Origin: JABDDM01 sp038240295
GTDB taxonomy: Bacteria; Bacteroidota; Ignavibacteria; Palsa-1295
NCBI GenBank assembly: GCA_038240295.1
Contig: JBBSDW010000132.1
Location: 1 to 9,155 of the forward strand
Reading direction: 5' to 3'
Length of the DNA: 9,155 bases
The position numbers were made by a program, and so were the translations under genes. The notes under the pieces are model-generated. The model had not been told where the DNA came from, made no database searches, and saw nothing but the letters and a program-made list of their open reading frames with translations. Shown one piece after another: positions 1 to 6,956 of this stretch (position 1 is its first letter; every line of letters begins with the position of its first letter).

Positions 1-72
1 AATTCAAACTTCAAACTTGCCCGACCATGGGGATGAGGGGAGCCCAAGTACACTGTTGGGTTTGACCCCGTG

Positions 73-120
73 CATTCCATGAGATCCTTCACTTCGCTAA
101 AGCTCGTTCAGGATGACAGG
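73..120 (+). repeat. Dispersed intergenic repeat, copy A
   Basis: This copy matches 276-323 at 43 of 48 bases in the same orientation. It consists of a 21-base left end starting CATTCCATGAGATCC, an 11-base core (TCGCTAAAGCT) and a 14-base right end CGTTCAGGATGACA. The same two ends occur inverted at 160-224 around a different core. It resembles the short intergenic repeats containing a TCATCCTGA-type motif that are scattered through many environmental bacterial genomes. I cannot name the family. Confidence 0.75.
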
Positions 121-159
121 GTCTAAAAACTTTCTCGTCAGGTCAAGACTCTCAAAGCA

Positions 160-224
160 TGTCATCCTGAACGGAGTATTTATCGCACCAGCGATGAATG
201 CGGAGTGAAGGATCTCATGGAATG
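160..224 (-). repeat. Dispersed intergenic repeat, copy B (long core)
   Basis: Read on the minus strand, this copy has the same 21-base left end and 14-base right end as copy A, with no mismatch in either. Between them is a 30-base core instead of 11 bases. The core contains a hairpin with stem ATCGC (182-186) and GCGAT (191-195) and loop ACCA. Its orientation is opposite to that of copies A and C. Confidence 0.7.
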
Positions 225-275
225 CTCGCAACGAGAAGAATCCTATTCGCTTTGCTCAATCGGCTCTGCCCCCGA

Positions 276-323
276 TATTCCATGAGATTATTCACTTCGC
301 TAAAGCTCGTTCTGGATGACATG
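276..323 (+). repeat. Dispersed intergenic repeat, copy C
   Basis: This copy has the same orientation and the same 11-base core as copy A. It differs at five of 48 positions, one at each end, two in the GATCC/GATTA segment and one in the right end. It lies 203 bases downstream of copy A, with copy B inverted between them. Confidence 0.75.
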
Positions 324-433
324 CCCGATTGTTGTGCTCGGGTGGAAAAACAGTTTATTTGGCCGTCGCCTCTCTGTTTTCCTAACTTATCCCATTCATC
401 CTTCATATTTCAGCCTTCATCCTTGCCCGAACA

Positions 434-466
434 CCCTTTCCCATTCGTCGGGCGAATGGGAGAGGG
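434..466 (+). terminator. 14-bp hairpin, possible terminator or repeat unit
   Basis: Positions 434-447 pair with 453-466 over 14 base pairs, with one G-T pair, around the loop TCGGG. A run of seven T lies at 477-483, ten bases after the stem. That is too far for a classic intrinsic terminator, so termination is only one reading. The other is a palindromic repeat of the CCCATTCG/CGAATGGG kind. If it does terminate, it would insulate the downstream lipoprotein gene from transcription entering from the left. Confidence 0.35.
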
Positions 467-501
467 ACTTTAAGGATTTTTTTAATAACGATCTGGCAGC
501 G

Positions 502-509
502 TATATTTG
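502..509 (+). promoter_or_regulatory. Candidate Bacteroidota-type -7 box
   Basis: TATATTTG fits the TAnnTTTG -7 consensus of the Bacteroidota primary sigma factor. A T-rich tract ends about 18 bases upstream, near where the -33 element would be, but a proper TTG/TTTG is not evident. If used, it would give the lipoprotein gene at 679 a leader of about 160 bases. An eight-base match with four fixed positions can arise by chance. Confidence 0.3.
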
Positions 510-678
510 TGGCTCGCCAAATGCACCTGTGCGCGATCATAGCTCGCGACTTTTCGCCGCGTTGGGTGTACTGTTAGTAGGAGCACTCCGCGGTAGCGCT
601 ACGTGCGGGTACTATTGTAGGTGCCACGCTGTTGCTGGGCGTTCGGAAATTTTGTATCACCGCTATCAAATTAAGCGC

Positions 679-2352
679 ATGAGGAGCCGACTTTCCCTCG
701 GGAGTTTGTTGATCGTTGTCGCAATCGCTGCAACGCAGTTTTTGACGGGTTGCAAATCGCAGATCGATGATCCGGCGCCGTCCGATTTCGGTCAGATCCG
801 TGTTGTCAACTTCGCTGACCAGACTTCTCCTGTTGACGTCTATATTCAGGGTGCAGGTCAGCCGACGGATACGCTTCCGGTCGCTCAAAACCTTAACTTT
901 GGCCTTACGACGCCTTACATCAACAATCTTCCTGCGAGCGCAGGCGGGACGGTTTATCATGTTTCGATCCATCCAGTCAATAACCGTCAGACGGAGATCG
1001 CGCATGCCGATGTGACGATCAAGCCGACGGAAAAGTGGACCGTAGCGGTTTACCACAACGTCGGCAACTCGACCTATCCAACCGATATCTATCAGGACAT
1101 CAATAATGGTGGCAGCGGCACACCCGCGACCGACAAGGTCTACGTGCGTTTTCTGAATGCGTACGATGGCGATGCGCAGTATCCGCTCGGACTGAATATC
1201 AAGGTCGGCGATAATCTGAATGGCAATCCCATCACGGCTACCCCGCAGAAATTTCGCACACATAACGATTATCAGGCGATTCCTTTCAAGACCGATACGA
1301 CCTACACGTTTTTCCTGACCGATCCCAACGGTAAAGATAGCGTTGTGACCCGAATCGCCGGTCAGTCGTTCGATCCAGGCAGCTACCATACGATCGTCTT
1401 TGCTGCCGATCTTTCGAAAGTAGGGAAGAATGCCGCCAGCACAGCCGGAGATGCACTTGATTCAATTCGTCTCCGCATTTTTGACGACAACGGCATTGGC
1501 AACGACCAGACGTCGCCAACGATCCCGCAATCGCTTCGCTTTAACTTTATCAACGCCTACGTACCGCCGCCGAACGCCGACCCGACCAAGCAGCGCACCT
1601 ATTCGCAGCTTGGGATCGTCGTCAACAATGACGGTAACATCACCTTCCCCGGCATGAACCAGTTCGATGTGGCGCCAGCGCTCTCGTTCTTTGTGCCGAC
1701 ATATATGGATGGCAGTCAACTTGTTCATGTAACGCAGTTCACATCGATCCCGCTAACTGCGGCTGTCGATATCAAAGGCTATCAGACCGATAACGTCCCA
1801 GCCGGCGCTCGTGGACAATTGCTTTTCGACTATAAAGCTGGTGCCCGCCTCGATATCAAGTCGGACATGCCGACCTCGTTCATCGCTTTCGATGTGCCGC
1901 CGCTCCTTTCGAAGGCAGCTGATTCGACAAGCGTTGGTGAAGTTGCAGTCCCGATTCCCGACAACGCAGTGCCTGGCCAATCGAACATTGTTCTTGTCAA
2001 TGCACTCGCTTCGGTCGTCGCCGGACCAACTGCATCCTACGCCTCGATGACGGTCAATGGCGTGCAGGATGTTTCCTTTGGCGTTCCAACAAGCGGAAAG
2101 AAACCATCGACCTACGATAATAAGATCGTCCTGCCATCGGGCACACCCGTGACGATCGTCGCAACGCTTCCGAAAAAAGTACCGACATTCCCGAATCCTG
2201 AGAATTTTACGGTGACGTTCACCCCAAAAGATGGGAAGATCTACGAAGTTGTTTTCGTAGGTGTGCGAGGCACCACGAACTCCAGCGCCCCACAGTTCAT
2301 CATCGTCGAAACCAATCCGACGGTCGCAGGCGGCCAGGATGCACTTCGATAA
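679..2352 (+). CDS. Exported lipoprotein with four DUF4397-like modules
   Basis: This encodes a 557-residue protein predicted to be lipid-anchored in the envelope. The N-terminus has Arg2 and Arg4, a hydrophobic run (about residues 7-22) and the lipobox L-T-G-C with the acylated cysteine at residue 25. I chose this ATG because it places the lipoprotein signal at the very start; the frame stays open further upstream but only through repeat sequence. The body splits into about four beta-rich modules beginning near residues 39, 153, 286 and 435. Each opens with a strand ending in an Asn-containing motif (RVVNF, VRFLNAY, FNFINAY, VLVNA). The first continues with PVDVYIQG, which is typical of DUF4397 domains. 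DUF4397 proteins are secreted or surface proteins of unknown function, with no catalytic residues to point to. No Shine-Dalgarno sequence is visible. The gene is monocistronic and converges on the carboxylase gene. The lipoprotein call is strong; the module boundaries are my reading. Confidence 0.85.
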   Translation: MRSRLSLGSLLIVVAIAATQFLTGCKSQIDDPAPSDFGQIRVVNFADQTSPVDVYIQGAGQPTDTLPVAQNLNFGLTTPYINNLPASAGGTVYHVSIHPVNNRQTEIAHADVTIKPTEKWTVAVYHNVGNSTYPTDIYQDINNGGSGTPATDKVYVRFLNAYDGDAQYPLGLNIKVGDNLNGNPITATPQKFRTHNDYQAIPFKTDTTYTFFLTDPNGKDSVVTRIAGQSFDPGSYHTIVFAADLSKVGKNAASTAGDALDSIRLRIFDDNGIGNDQTSPTIPQSLRFNFINAYVPPPNADPTKQRTYSQLGIVVNNDGNITFPGMNQFDVAPALSFFVPTYMDGSQLVHVTQFTSIPLTAAVDIKGYQTDNVPAGARGQLLFDYKAGARLDIKSDMPTSFIAFDVPPLLSKAADSTSVGEVAVPIPDNAVPGQSNIVLVNALASVVAGPTASYASMTVNGVQDVSFGVPTSGKKPSTYDNKIVLPSGTPVTIVATLPKKVPTFPNPENFTVTFTPKDGKIYEVVFVGVRGTTNSSAPQFIIVETNPTVAGGQDALR

Positions 2353-2387
2353 AGTGGATCGAGCCGACAACATCTTTTGACAAGTAG

Positions 2388-2424
2388 AAAAAAAAAGAGA
2401 CCGGTGAGCGATCACCGGTCTCTT
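2388..2424 (-). terminator. Intrinsic terminator between convergent genes
   Basis: Positions 2395-2407 pair perfectly with 2412-2424 (13 bp, arm AAGAGACCGGTGA) around the loop GCGA, a GNRA-type tetraloop. Nine A residues at 2388-2396 become a U tract directly after the stem on the minus strand, so this is a textbook terminator for the carboxylase gene, whose stop lies about 40 bases before it. The lipoprotein gene ends at 2352. On the plus strand the stem is followed only by the weak T-containing TCATTCT, so termination there may be partial. Confidence 0.85.
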
Positions 2425-2465
2425 CATTCTAAATGTTACCCTCGAGCCGCTCCTGCGAGGTTAGG

Positions 2466-4124
2466 CTACGTTTGAATAACACCGGGATTGAATTTGGGTA
2501 CGCTCGGATTGTGGCTCGCCATTTCAATTCCGGTTGAGATGATGCGCCGAGTTTCTCGTGGGTCGATAATGCCATCGGTCCATAGCCTCGCTGCTGCGTA
2601 GAGTGGTCCGGTTTGTGAATCGTATCTCGCCTGGATCTCTGCGAGCATTTCTTTCTGCTTCGATTCGGTGATGACTTCACCAGTCTTTTTTAGACTTGCA
2701 ACCTTGATCGAGAGAAGTGTCTTCGAGGCCTGCGCACCGCCCATTACCGCAAGGGATGCCGTTGGCCATGCGTAGATCAGTCTTGGATCATAGGCTTTCC
2801 CGCACATCGCATAGTTACCTGCGCCGTAGGAATTCCCGATGATAAACGTAAATTTTGGCACGACCGAATTCGCGACGGCATTGACCATCTTCGCACCATC
2901 CTTGATGATCCCGCCTTGCTCCGACCTGCTGCCGACCATGAAGCCCGTCACATCCTGAAGGAAGACGAGCGGGATCTGCTTCTGATTGCAATTCATGATG
3001 AACCGCGCGGCCTTATCTGCGGAATCCGAATAGATCACACCGCCGACCTGCATTTCTCCTTTGCCATTCTTTACGACGCTCCGTTGGTTTGCAACAATCC
3101 CGACAGCCCATCCATCGATGCGAGCGTAGGCTGTCACGATCGTTTTGCCGTAGTCGGCTTTGTATTCGTCGATCTCGCTATTATCGACCAGACGGGCTAA
3201 GAGCTGATAGGTGTCGTATTGTTTTGTTCGATCGTTCGGAATAATGGCAAGCAGATCGTCGGCAGGGAATCGTGGTTCGGCGGGTGCGATCCGGTCGAAA
3301 TGATTATACGTTCCTTTGCCGATCTTCGAAACGATCGAGCGCACCGTCTCGATGCACTCCTCGTCGTTCTTCATTTTGTAGTCGGTCACGCCCGAAATTT
3401 CACAATGGACTTTCGCACCGCCGAGCGAGTCATTGTCAATTTTTTCGCCGATCGCAGCTTCGACAAGTGCACTGCCGGCAAGGAATACGTGGCCAGAACC
3501 TTCGACGATAAGCGCTTCGTCCGACATGATCGGCAAGTACGCACCGCCGGCAACGCATGGCCCCATGATCGCAGCGATCTGCACGATCCCCATTGAAGAC
3601 ATGACAGCGTTGTTGCGAAACATTCGGCCGAAGTGTTCTTTGTCCGCAAAAATCTCGTCCTGCATCGGTAAATAAACCCCGGCGCTATCGACGAGATAGA
3701 TGATAGGGAGATGATTCTCGATCGAGATCTCCTGGGCTCTGAGGTTTTTTTTGGCCGTCATCGGAAACCATGCGCCCGCTTTGACCGTCGCGTCATTGGC
3801 GACGATCATGCATAGTTTTCCAGAAACCCTGGCAATCCCCGTGACAACCCCTGCGCTTGGGGCACCGCCTTCGTCCAGATACATTTCATGGGCAGCGAAG
3901 AGGCCGACTTCAAGGAATGTCGACTCTTTGTCTATCAGAAGTTCGATTCGCTCGCGAGCTGTAAGTTTCTTTTTTTCGTGCTGTTTTGCGATGTTTTTGG
4001 TGCCGCCCCCGAGTTTAACGGTCGTGGCCAGAGCCTCTAATTTGCGCCATTGTGTCCGGAAGAGGTCTAATTGTGTCTGGTAGTTTAAGACTTCGGAGTC
4101 GAGTACGGAACCGATCGCTGGCAT
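2466..4124 (-). CDS. Acyl-CoA carboxylase, carboxyltransferase (beta) subunit
   Basis: This 552-residue cytoplasmic enzyme subunit transfers the carboxyl group from carboxybiotin to an acyl-CoA. It has the two crotonase-like halves of the family. The N-half has the acyl-CoA site and oxyanion glycines in GPCVAGGAY (188-196); the C-half has GNSYGAGNYAMCG (430-442). ARERI (56-60), NDATVKAGAW (110-119) and the tail LWTDGIIDPRETR (514-526) are also conserved. From memory, the sequence follows methylcrotonyl-CoA carboxylase beta (MccB, leucine breakdown) more closely than propionyl-CoA carboxylase beta, and the length suits MccB. Related geranyl- or broad-specificity enzymes cannot be excluded, so I give no symbol. 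The alpha subunit with biotin carboxylase and biotin carrier is not adjacent. The start at 4124 is the first ATG before recognisable family sequence. No Shine-Dalgarno sequence is seen; a TAAATTTG box lies about 50 bases upstream. Confidence 0.93.
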   Translation of the reverse strand: MPAIGSVLDSEVLNYQTQLDLFRTQWRKLEALATTVKLGGGTKNIAKQHEKKKLTARERIELLIDKESTFLEVGLFAAHEMYLDEGGAPSAGVVTGIARVSGKLCMIVANDATVKAGAWFPMTAKKNLRAQEISIENHLPIIYLVDSAGVYLPMQDEIFADKEHFGRMFRNNAVMSSMGIVQIAAIMGPCVAGGAYLPIMSDEALIVEGSGHVFLAGSALVEAAIGEKIDNDSLGGAKVHCEISGVTDYKMKNDEECIETVRSIVSKIGKGTYNHFDRIAPAEPRFPADDLLAIIPNDRTKQYDTYQLLARLVDNSEIDEYKADYGKTIVTAYARIDGWAVGIVANQRSVVKNGKGEMQVGGVIYSDSADKAARFIMNCNQKQIPLVFLQDVTGFMVGSRSEQGGIIKDGAKMVNAVANSVVPKFTFIIGNSYGAGNYAMCGKAYDPRLIYAWPTASLAVMGGAQASKTLLSIKVASLKKTGEVITESKQKEMLAEIQARYDSQTGPLYAAARLWTDGIIDPRETRRIISTGIEMASHNPSVPKFNPGVIQT

Positions 4125-4174
4125 TAGATTGGCGTAATTGAGCTTAATTCGTAGATGGTGTTAACTATTATCTA

Positions 4175-4182
4175 CAAATTTA
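4175..4182 (-). promoter_or_regulatory. Candidate Bacteroidota-type -7 box for the carboxylase
   Basis: On the minus strand this reads TAAATTTG, matching TAnnTTTG. It sits about 50 bases before the carboxylase ATG, a normal leader distance. I see no TTG or TTTG at the expected -33 spacing on the minus strand, which lowers confidence. Confidence 0.4.
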
Positions 4183-4242
4183 CGTGTAACCGAGGCCCTC
4201 TCAGAGCGTTCTTACTTAACCATGAAAGGATTTTGTGCTTCT

Positions 4243-4255
4243 GTCCATAATGGAC
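4243..4255. promoter_or_regulatory. Short palindrome, possible operator
   Basis: GTCCAT and ATGGAC are perfect 6-base inverted arms around one central A. The site lies inside the divergent intergenic region between the carboxylase gene (minus) and the propeller gene (plus), about 120 bases from each start. It overlaps CATAAT (4246-4251), which resembles a sigma-70 -10 box but has no good -35. Operator function is inferred from symmetry and place only. Confidence 0.25.
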
Positions 4256-4310
4256 GGCAAGCATCCTGTTTTAGAGAGAATCTCTGTTAATGCCCAAGTG
4301 TTCCACATCC

Positions 4311-4336
4311 GCTGAATGAAGGATTCTTTATTCAGC
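4311..4336 (+). promoter_or_regulatory. Hairpin in the leader of the propeller gene
   Basis: Positions 4311-4320 (GCTGAATGAA) pair with 4327-4336 (TTTATTCAGC) over ten base pairs with one G-T pair, leaving the loop GGATTC. The hairpin ends 43 bases before the ATG at 4380. No T run follows, so it is not a typical terminator. A role in mRNA stability or translation is possible but unproven. Confidence 0.35.
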
Positions 4337-4379
4337 CGCGTTTTCGCCCAGCCGAGCTTATTCCGTCTTAAAGAATACC

Positions 4380-6905
4380 ATGCAAAATCTTAAAATTATC
4401 GGTTCGTTCATTATCGTAAGCGCGCTCGCCCTTAATGGGATCGTTCTGGCGCAAACGAAACACGATCTTAAGCCGGCGTCGGAAGAATTCGAAGAGAATA
4501 AAGCCGGATTGCGTCAAGCGTGGTTCGATCAATTATTCAAAAACGGCTCGGCTCCAGATATCGAATTGGCGCATACGCAGGCCGTTGCCGAATTTCAGCA
4601 AATGGATCGCAGCGCTGCGTTCAAGCAGACGAGTACGGCAGCATGGGAGCCTGTCGGAGGGTCTCAGGATGCGAGAGTCAGCGGCCGGCCAACAGGGATC
4701 GCATTCGATCCGAACAATGCCAACATCATCTATCTTGCTGAGCCGGAAGGAGGCCTATGGAAAACGACCAATCACGGTTCGAGCTGGGCGTCACTCAGCG
4801 ACAGCTGGACTACGAGCGCGATGGGCGCGGTAGCAGTTGACCCGCTAAATTCGAACGTGATCTACGCGGGCACGGGCGACGTTGACGCTCCCGATGGGCT
4901 CGGCGGGATCGGGATGTACAAATCAACCGATGGTGGGTTGAACTGGAAACTCATCGCAACGACTACGGACGTTGGAAGTCGCACGTTACAGATTTTGATC
5001 GATCCAAAAAGTCCGGATGGACAAGGGCAGAATTCGCTTGTGATCTATCATGCCGGATCGAACGGCATCACGAAAAGCATCGATGGTGGAATAACCTGGA
5101 AGCGAGTGCTCAATCACGGCGGTACGACATGCCTCGTGATGAACGCGAACGATACGAAGACGATCATCGCTGGCTTCAATGGCGGTATTCGACGCTCAGT
5201 GGATGGTGGTGCAACATGGACAACCGTGGGCGCCAACCTTCCATCATTCGGCCGCGTCACGCTGGCGATCGGTACAAATGATCCGACACGCGTTTACGGA
5301 AGCCTTAATACGACGTCGGGCATTAGCTCTGCGCTTGCTTCCTCCGTAGATGGCGGTCTGACCTGGACGGTCGCGAATCAAAGCGTCAACTGGCTCGGTC
5401 AACAGGGTTGGTACGCTAATGCGATCGCTGTCAATCCGGTCAATGCGAACGATGTTGTTGTTGGCGGCCTCGATATCTATCGCTCGATCAATGGCGGTCA
5501 GACATTTTCGCAAAAGACGGATTGGACGGGCTCGCGAGGACCTTCGGAGTTTACCCACGCCGATATTCACGTTCTTACCTACGGCAAGGATGCGCTTTAC
5601 ACGTTGTCGGACGGAGGCGTCTACCACAGTCCTTCGAACGGTAACAGCTGGCTTCAGGATATGAATCGCGGACTTGCCACGCTTCAATTTGTCGGGGTCG
5701 ATGCTGCAAGCGACATGTCGTTCGTGGCCGGTGGAGCGCAGGATAACGGCGTGAACAAGACGAACGCTGCTCAAACAGGATTTGGCCAGGTGCTCGGCGG
5801 CGACGGGGGGTCGACATACATTTCGCAGAACGATGCAGGGACGACAGTCTACTCGACCTACGTGCAGGCAGTGATGGAGAAATCGAACGACGGCGGAACA
5901 AGCTGGATGATCGGGCCAAACGGCGATCACAATATTATCAGCAACGATACGCTTTTGCTGGAGAACACTCCGTTCTACATGAATTATTCGGTGTGTGAAT
6001 CCGATCCCGATTTTGTCGCGATCGCCGGCAATAGCCGTGTATGGTATTCGAGTAATGGCGGCGGAGATTTCAATTCGATCTCTCGTGCCGGTCAGATCAG
6101 CGGCGGTGTGCAGACGGTGCTCGTTCCTGCTGCCGATCCTTCGGTGGTCTATGCAGCTTCGAGGAATGGCACTGTCTATTGCACTTACGAAGGTGGCGCG
6201 TGGAAGAAGAGTTCAAAGGCGTTGACAGGCGGAGTAACGGCGATGGTTGCAGATCCGAACAATGCGGCGCGTGTTTATGCTGCCGTCGGCGGCTACGGTA
6301 ACCCGCATTTTTACGTAAGCAAGGATACCGGTTTTACGTGGACAGCGAATGCGGTTAACCTGCCTGACCTTTCAGCACTTTCGATCGCGGTTTCACCCGA
6401 TGGATCGACGATCTATCTCGGTACGGTCTCTGGAGTTCTTGCTTCGAACGATCAAGGCTTTCATTGGGTACCGCTCACGAATGGAATGCCGTTGGTCAAG
6501 GTGATGTCGCTCCAGGTTCGCGGCTCGGGCAAGTATCTTGTTGCAGGCACTTATGGTCGTGGAGCGTATAAGCTCGATGTTTCGAATATCGACTTCACCA
6601 TCCAGGGGGTATCGCCTGTTGCAGTTCAGCCGACATCCGACGTCTCGCTTGGCAATCTTTATCCGAATCCTGTCACACAGTCTGGAAGCGCAAGCATCAG
6701 CTTCTCCGTCGCAAAAGAAGGCCCGGTTCGCCTTGCGGTCTATGATGAACTCGGACGCGAACAGCGCGTGCTCGTCAACGAGTATCTGCCAAAAGGCAGC
6801 TATGCACGGACGATTCAGGTCACCGGACTCGCAACCGGCAAGTACTTTTACGCATTGACCGCGCTCGGTCACACCGTTTCCGGATCGATGGTGATCACGC
6901 GGTAA
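4380..6905 (+). CDS. Secreted BNR/Asp-box propeller protein with T9SS sorting domain
   Basis: This 841-residue protein has a signal peptide (hydrophobic residues 6-23, likely cut after VLA24). A charged, helix-prone segment follows (about 28-80). Then comes a long run of sortilin/VPS10-like BNR repeats with Asp boxes of the form S-x-D-x-G-x-T-W at about residues 129, 182, 233, 273, 322, 369, 417, 502, 557, 647 and 689, with a degenerate one near 603. The boxes at 182, 233, 273 and 322 are the cleanest. The number of blades suggests one large or two stacked beta-propellers. The last 85 residues, from about 757, form a T9SS type A C-terminal sorting domain: NLYPNP, then VYDELGRE, then GKYFYAL, then a short basic end. 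Such proteins cross the outer membrane by the Por/Gld system and are released or anchored at the surface. Catalytic residues of sialidases cannot be recognised, so ligand binding or adhesion is more likely than glycosidase activity. No Shine-Dalgarno sequence is seen. Confidence 0.92.
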   Translation: MQNLKIIGSFIIVSALALNGIVLAQTKHDLKPASEEFEENKAGLRQAWFDQLFKNGSAPDIELAHTQAVAEFQQMDRSAAFKQTSTAAWEPVGGSQDARVSGRPTGIAFDPNNANIIYLAEPEGGLWKTTNHGSSWASLSDSWTTSAMGAVAVDPLNSNVIYAGTGDVDAPDGLGGIGMYKSTDGGLNWKLIATTTDVGSRTLQILIDPKSPDGQGQNSLVIYHAGSNGITKSIDGGITWKRVLNHGGTTCLVMNANDTKTIIAGFNGGIRRSVDGGATWTTVGANLPSFGRVTLAIGTNDPTRVYGSLNTTSGISSALASSVDGGLTWTVANQSVNWLGQQGWYANAIAVNPVNANDVVVGGLDIYRSINGGQTFSQKTDWTGSRGPSEFTHADIHVLTYGKDALYTLSDGGVYHSPSNGNSWLQDMNRGLATLQFVGVDAASDMSFVAGGAQDNGVNKTNAAQTGFGQVLGGDGGSTYISQNDAGTTVYSTYVQAVMEKSNDGGTSWMIGPNGDHNIISNDTLLLENTPFYMNYSVCESDPDFVAIAGNSRVWYSSNGGGDFNSISRAGQISGGVQTVLVPAADPSVVYAASRNGTVYCTYEGGAWKKSSKALTGGVTAMVADPNNAARVYAAVGGYGNPHFYVSKDTGFTWTANAVNLPDLSALSIAVSPDGSTIYLGTVSGVLASNDQGFHWVPLTNGMPLVKVMSLQVRGSGKYLVAGTYGRGAYKLDVSNIDFTIQGVSPVAVQPTSDVSLGNLYPNPVTQSGSASISFSVAKEGPVRLAVYDELGREQRVLVNEYLPKGSYARTIQVTGLATGKYFYALTALGHTVSGSMVITR

Positions 6906-6911
6906 TCCCGC

Positions 6912-6956
6912 TCGGGACTGCTCGTGCGGCCTTAGCATGTTCGGCTGCAGTCCCGA
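6912..6956 (+). other. Long-loop hairpin just after the propeller gene
   Basis: TCGGGACTGC (6912-6921) pairs perfectly with GCAGTCCCGA (6947-6956), leaving a 25-base loop. It starts seven bases after the propeller gene's stop and runs into the remnant gene. No T run follows, so rho-independent termination is unlikely. It could protect the mRNA 3' end or mark a recombination scar at the truncated 5' end of the remnant. Confidence 0.4.

Larger units (their letters stand above)
1..678. other. Gene-free stretch with repeats and hairpins
   Basis: I see no convincing coding region here. A reading frame stays open from 316 into the lipoprotein gene, but its part before 679 runs through the repeat and hairpin and gives a low-complexity translation with no domain. 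The stretch holds three copies of a dispersed repeat (73-120, 160-224, 276-323), a small hairpin at 41-62 (7-bp stem, 8-base loop), a 14-bp hairpin at 434-466 and a possible promoter near 502. The last 170 bases are probably the leader of the lipoprotein gene. It contains the palindrome GTAGCGCTAC flanked by imperfect pairing arms (TAGTA with TACTA). Confidence 0.6.

Noticed and set aside
73..323. CRISPR array
   Set aside because: Only three copies, in alternating orientation and with unequal cores and spacing; no uniform direct repeats with equal spacers.
198..473. 91-codon open frame in the left intergenic region
   Set aside because: It runs through repeat copies B and C and the 434-466 hairpin, has no recognisable domain, and its composition follows the repeats.
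316..678. Upstream extension of the lipoprotein frame
   Set aside because: It is open only by chance through repeat C and the hairpin. Starting at 679 gives a perfect lipoprotein signal, which an extension of 121 residues would bury.
574..1389. 271-codon minus-strand frame opposite the lipoprotein gene
   Set aside because: Its translation is rich in Arg and Ile with no domain, as expected for the complement of the well-supported lipoprotein gene.
1753..2427. 224-codon minus-strand frame overlapping the lipoprotein gene end
   Set aside because: It overlaps the terminator hairpin and is the antisense of coding sequence; no motif is visible.
5244..5930. 228-codon minus-strand frame inside the propeller gene
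   Set aside because: Arg/Val/Ile-rich translation without domains; the plus strand has an unambiguous repeat protein here.
4380..6905. Sialidase activity for the Asp-box protein
   Set aside because: Asp boxes are shared by many propellers. The arginine triad and other sialidase catalytic features cannot be recognised, and the length and repeat pattern fit sortilin/VPS10-like proteins.
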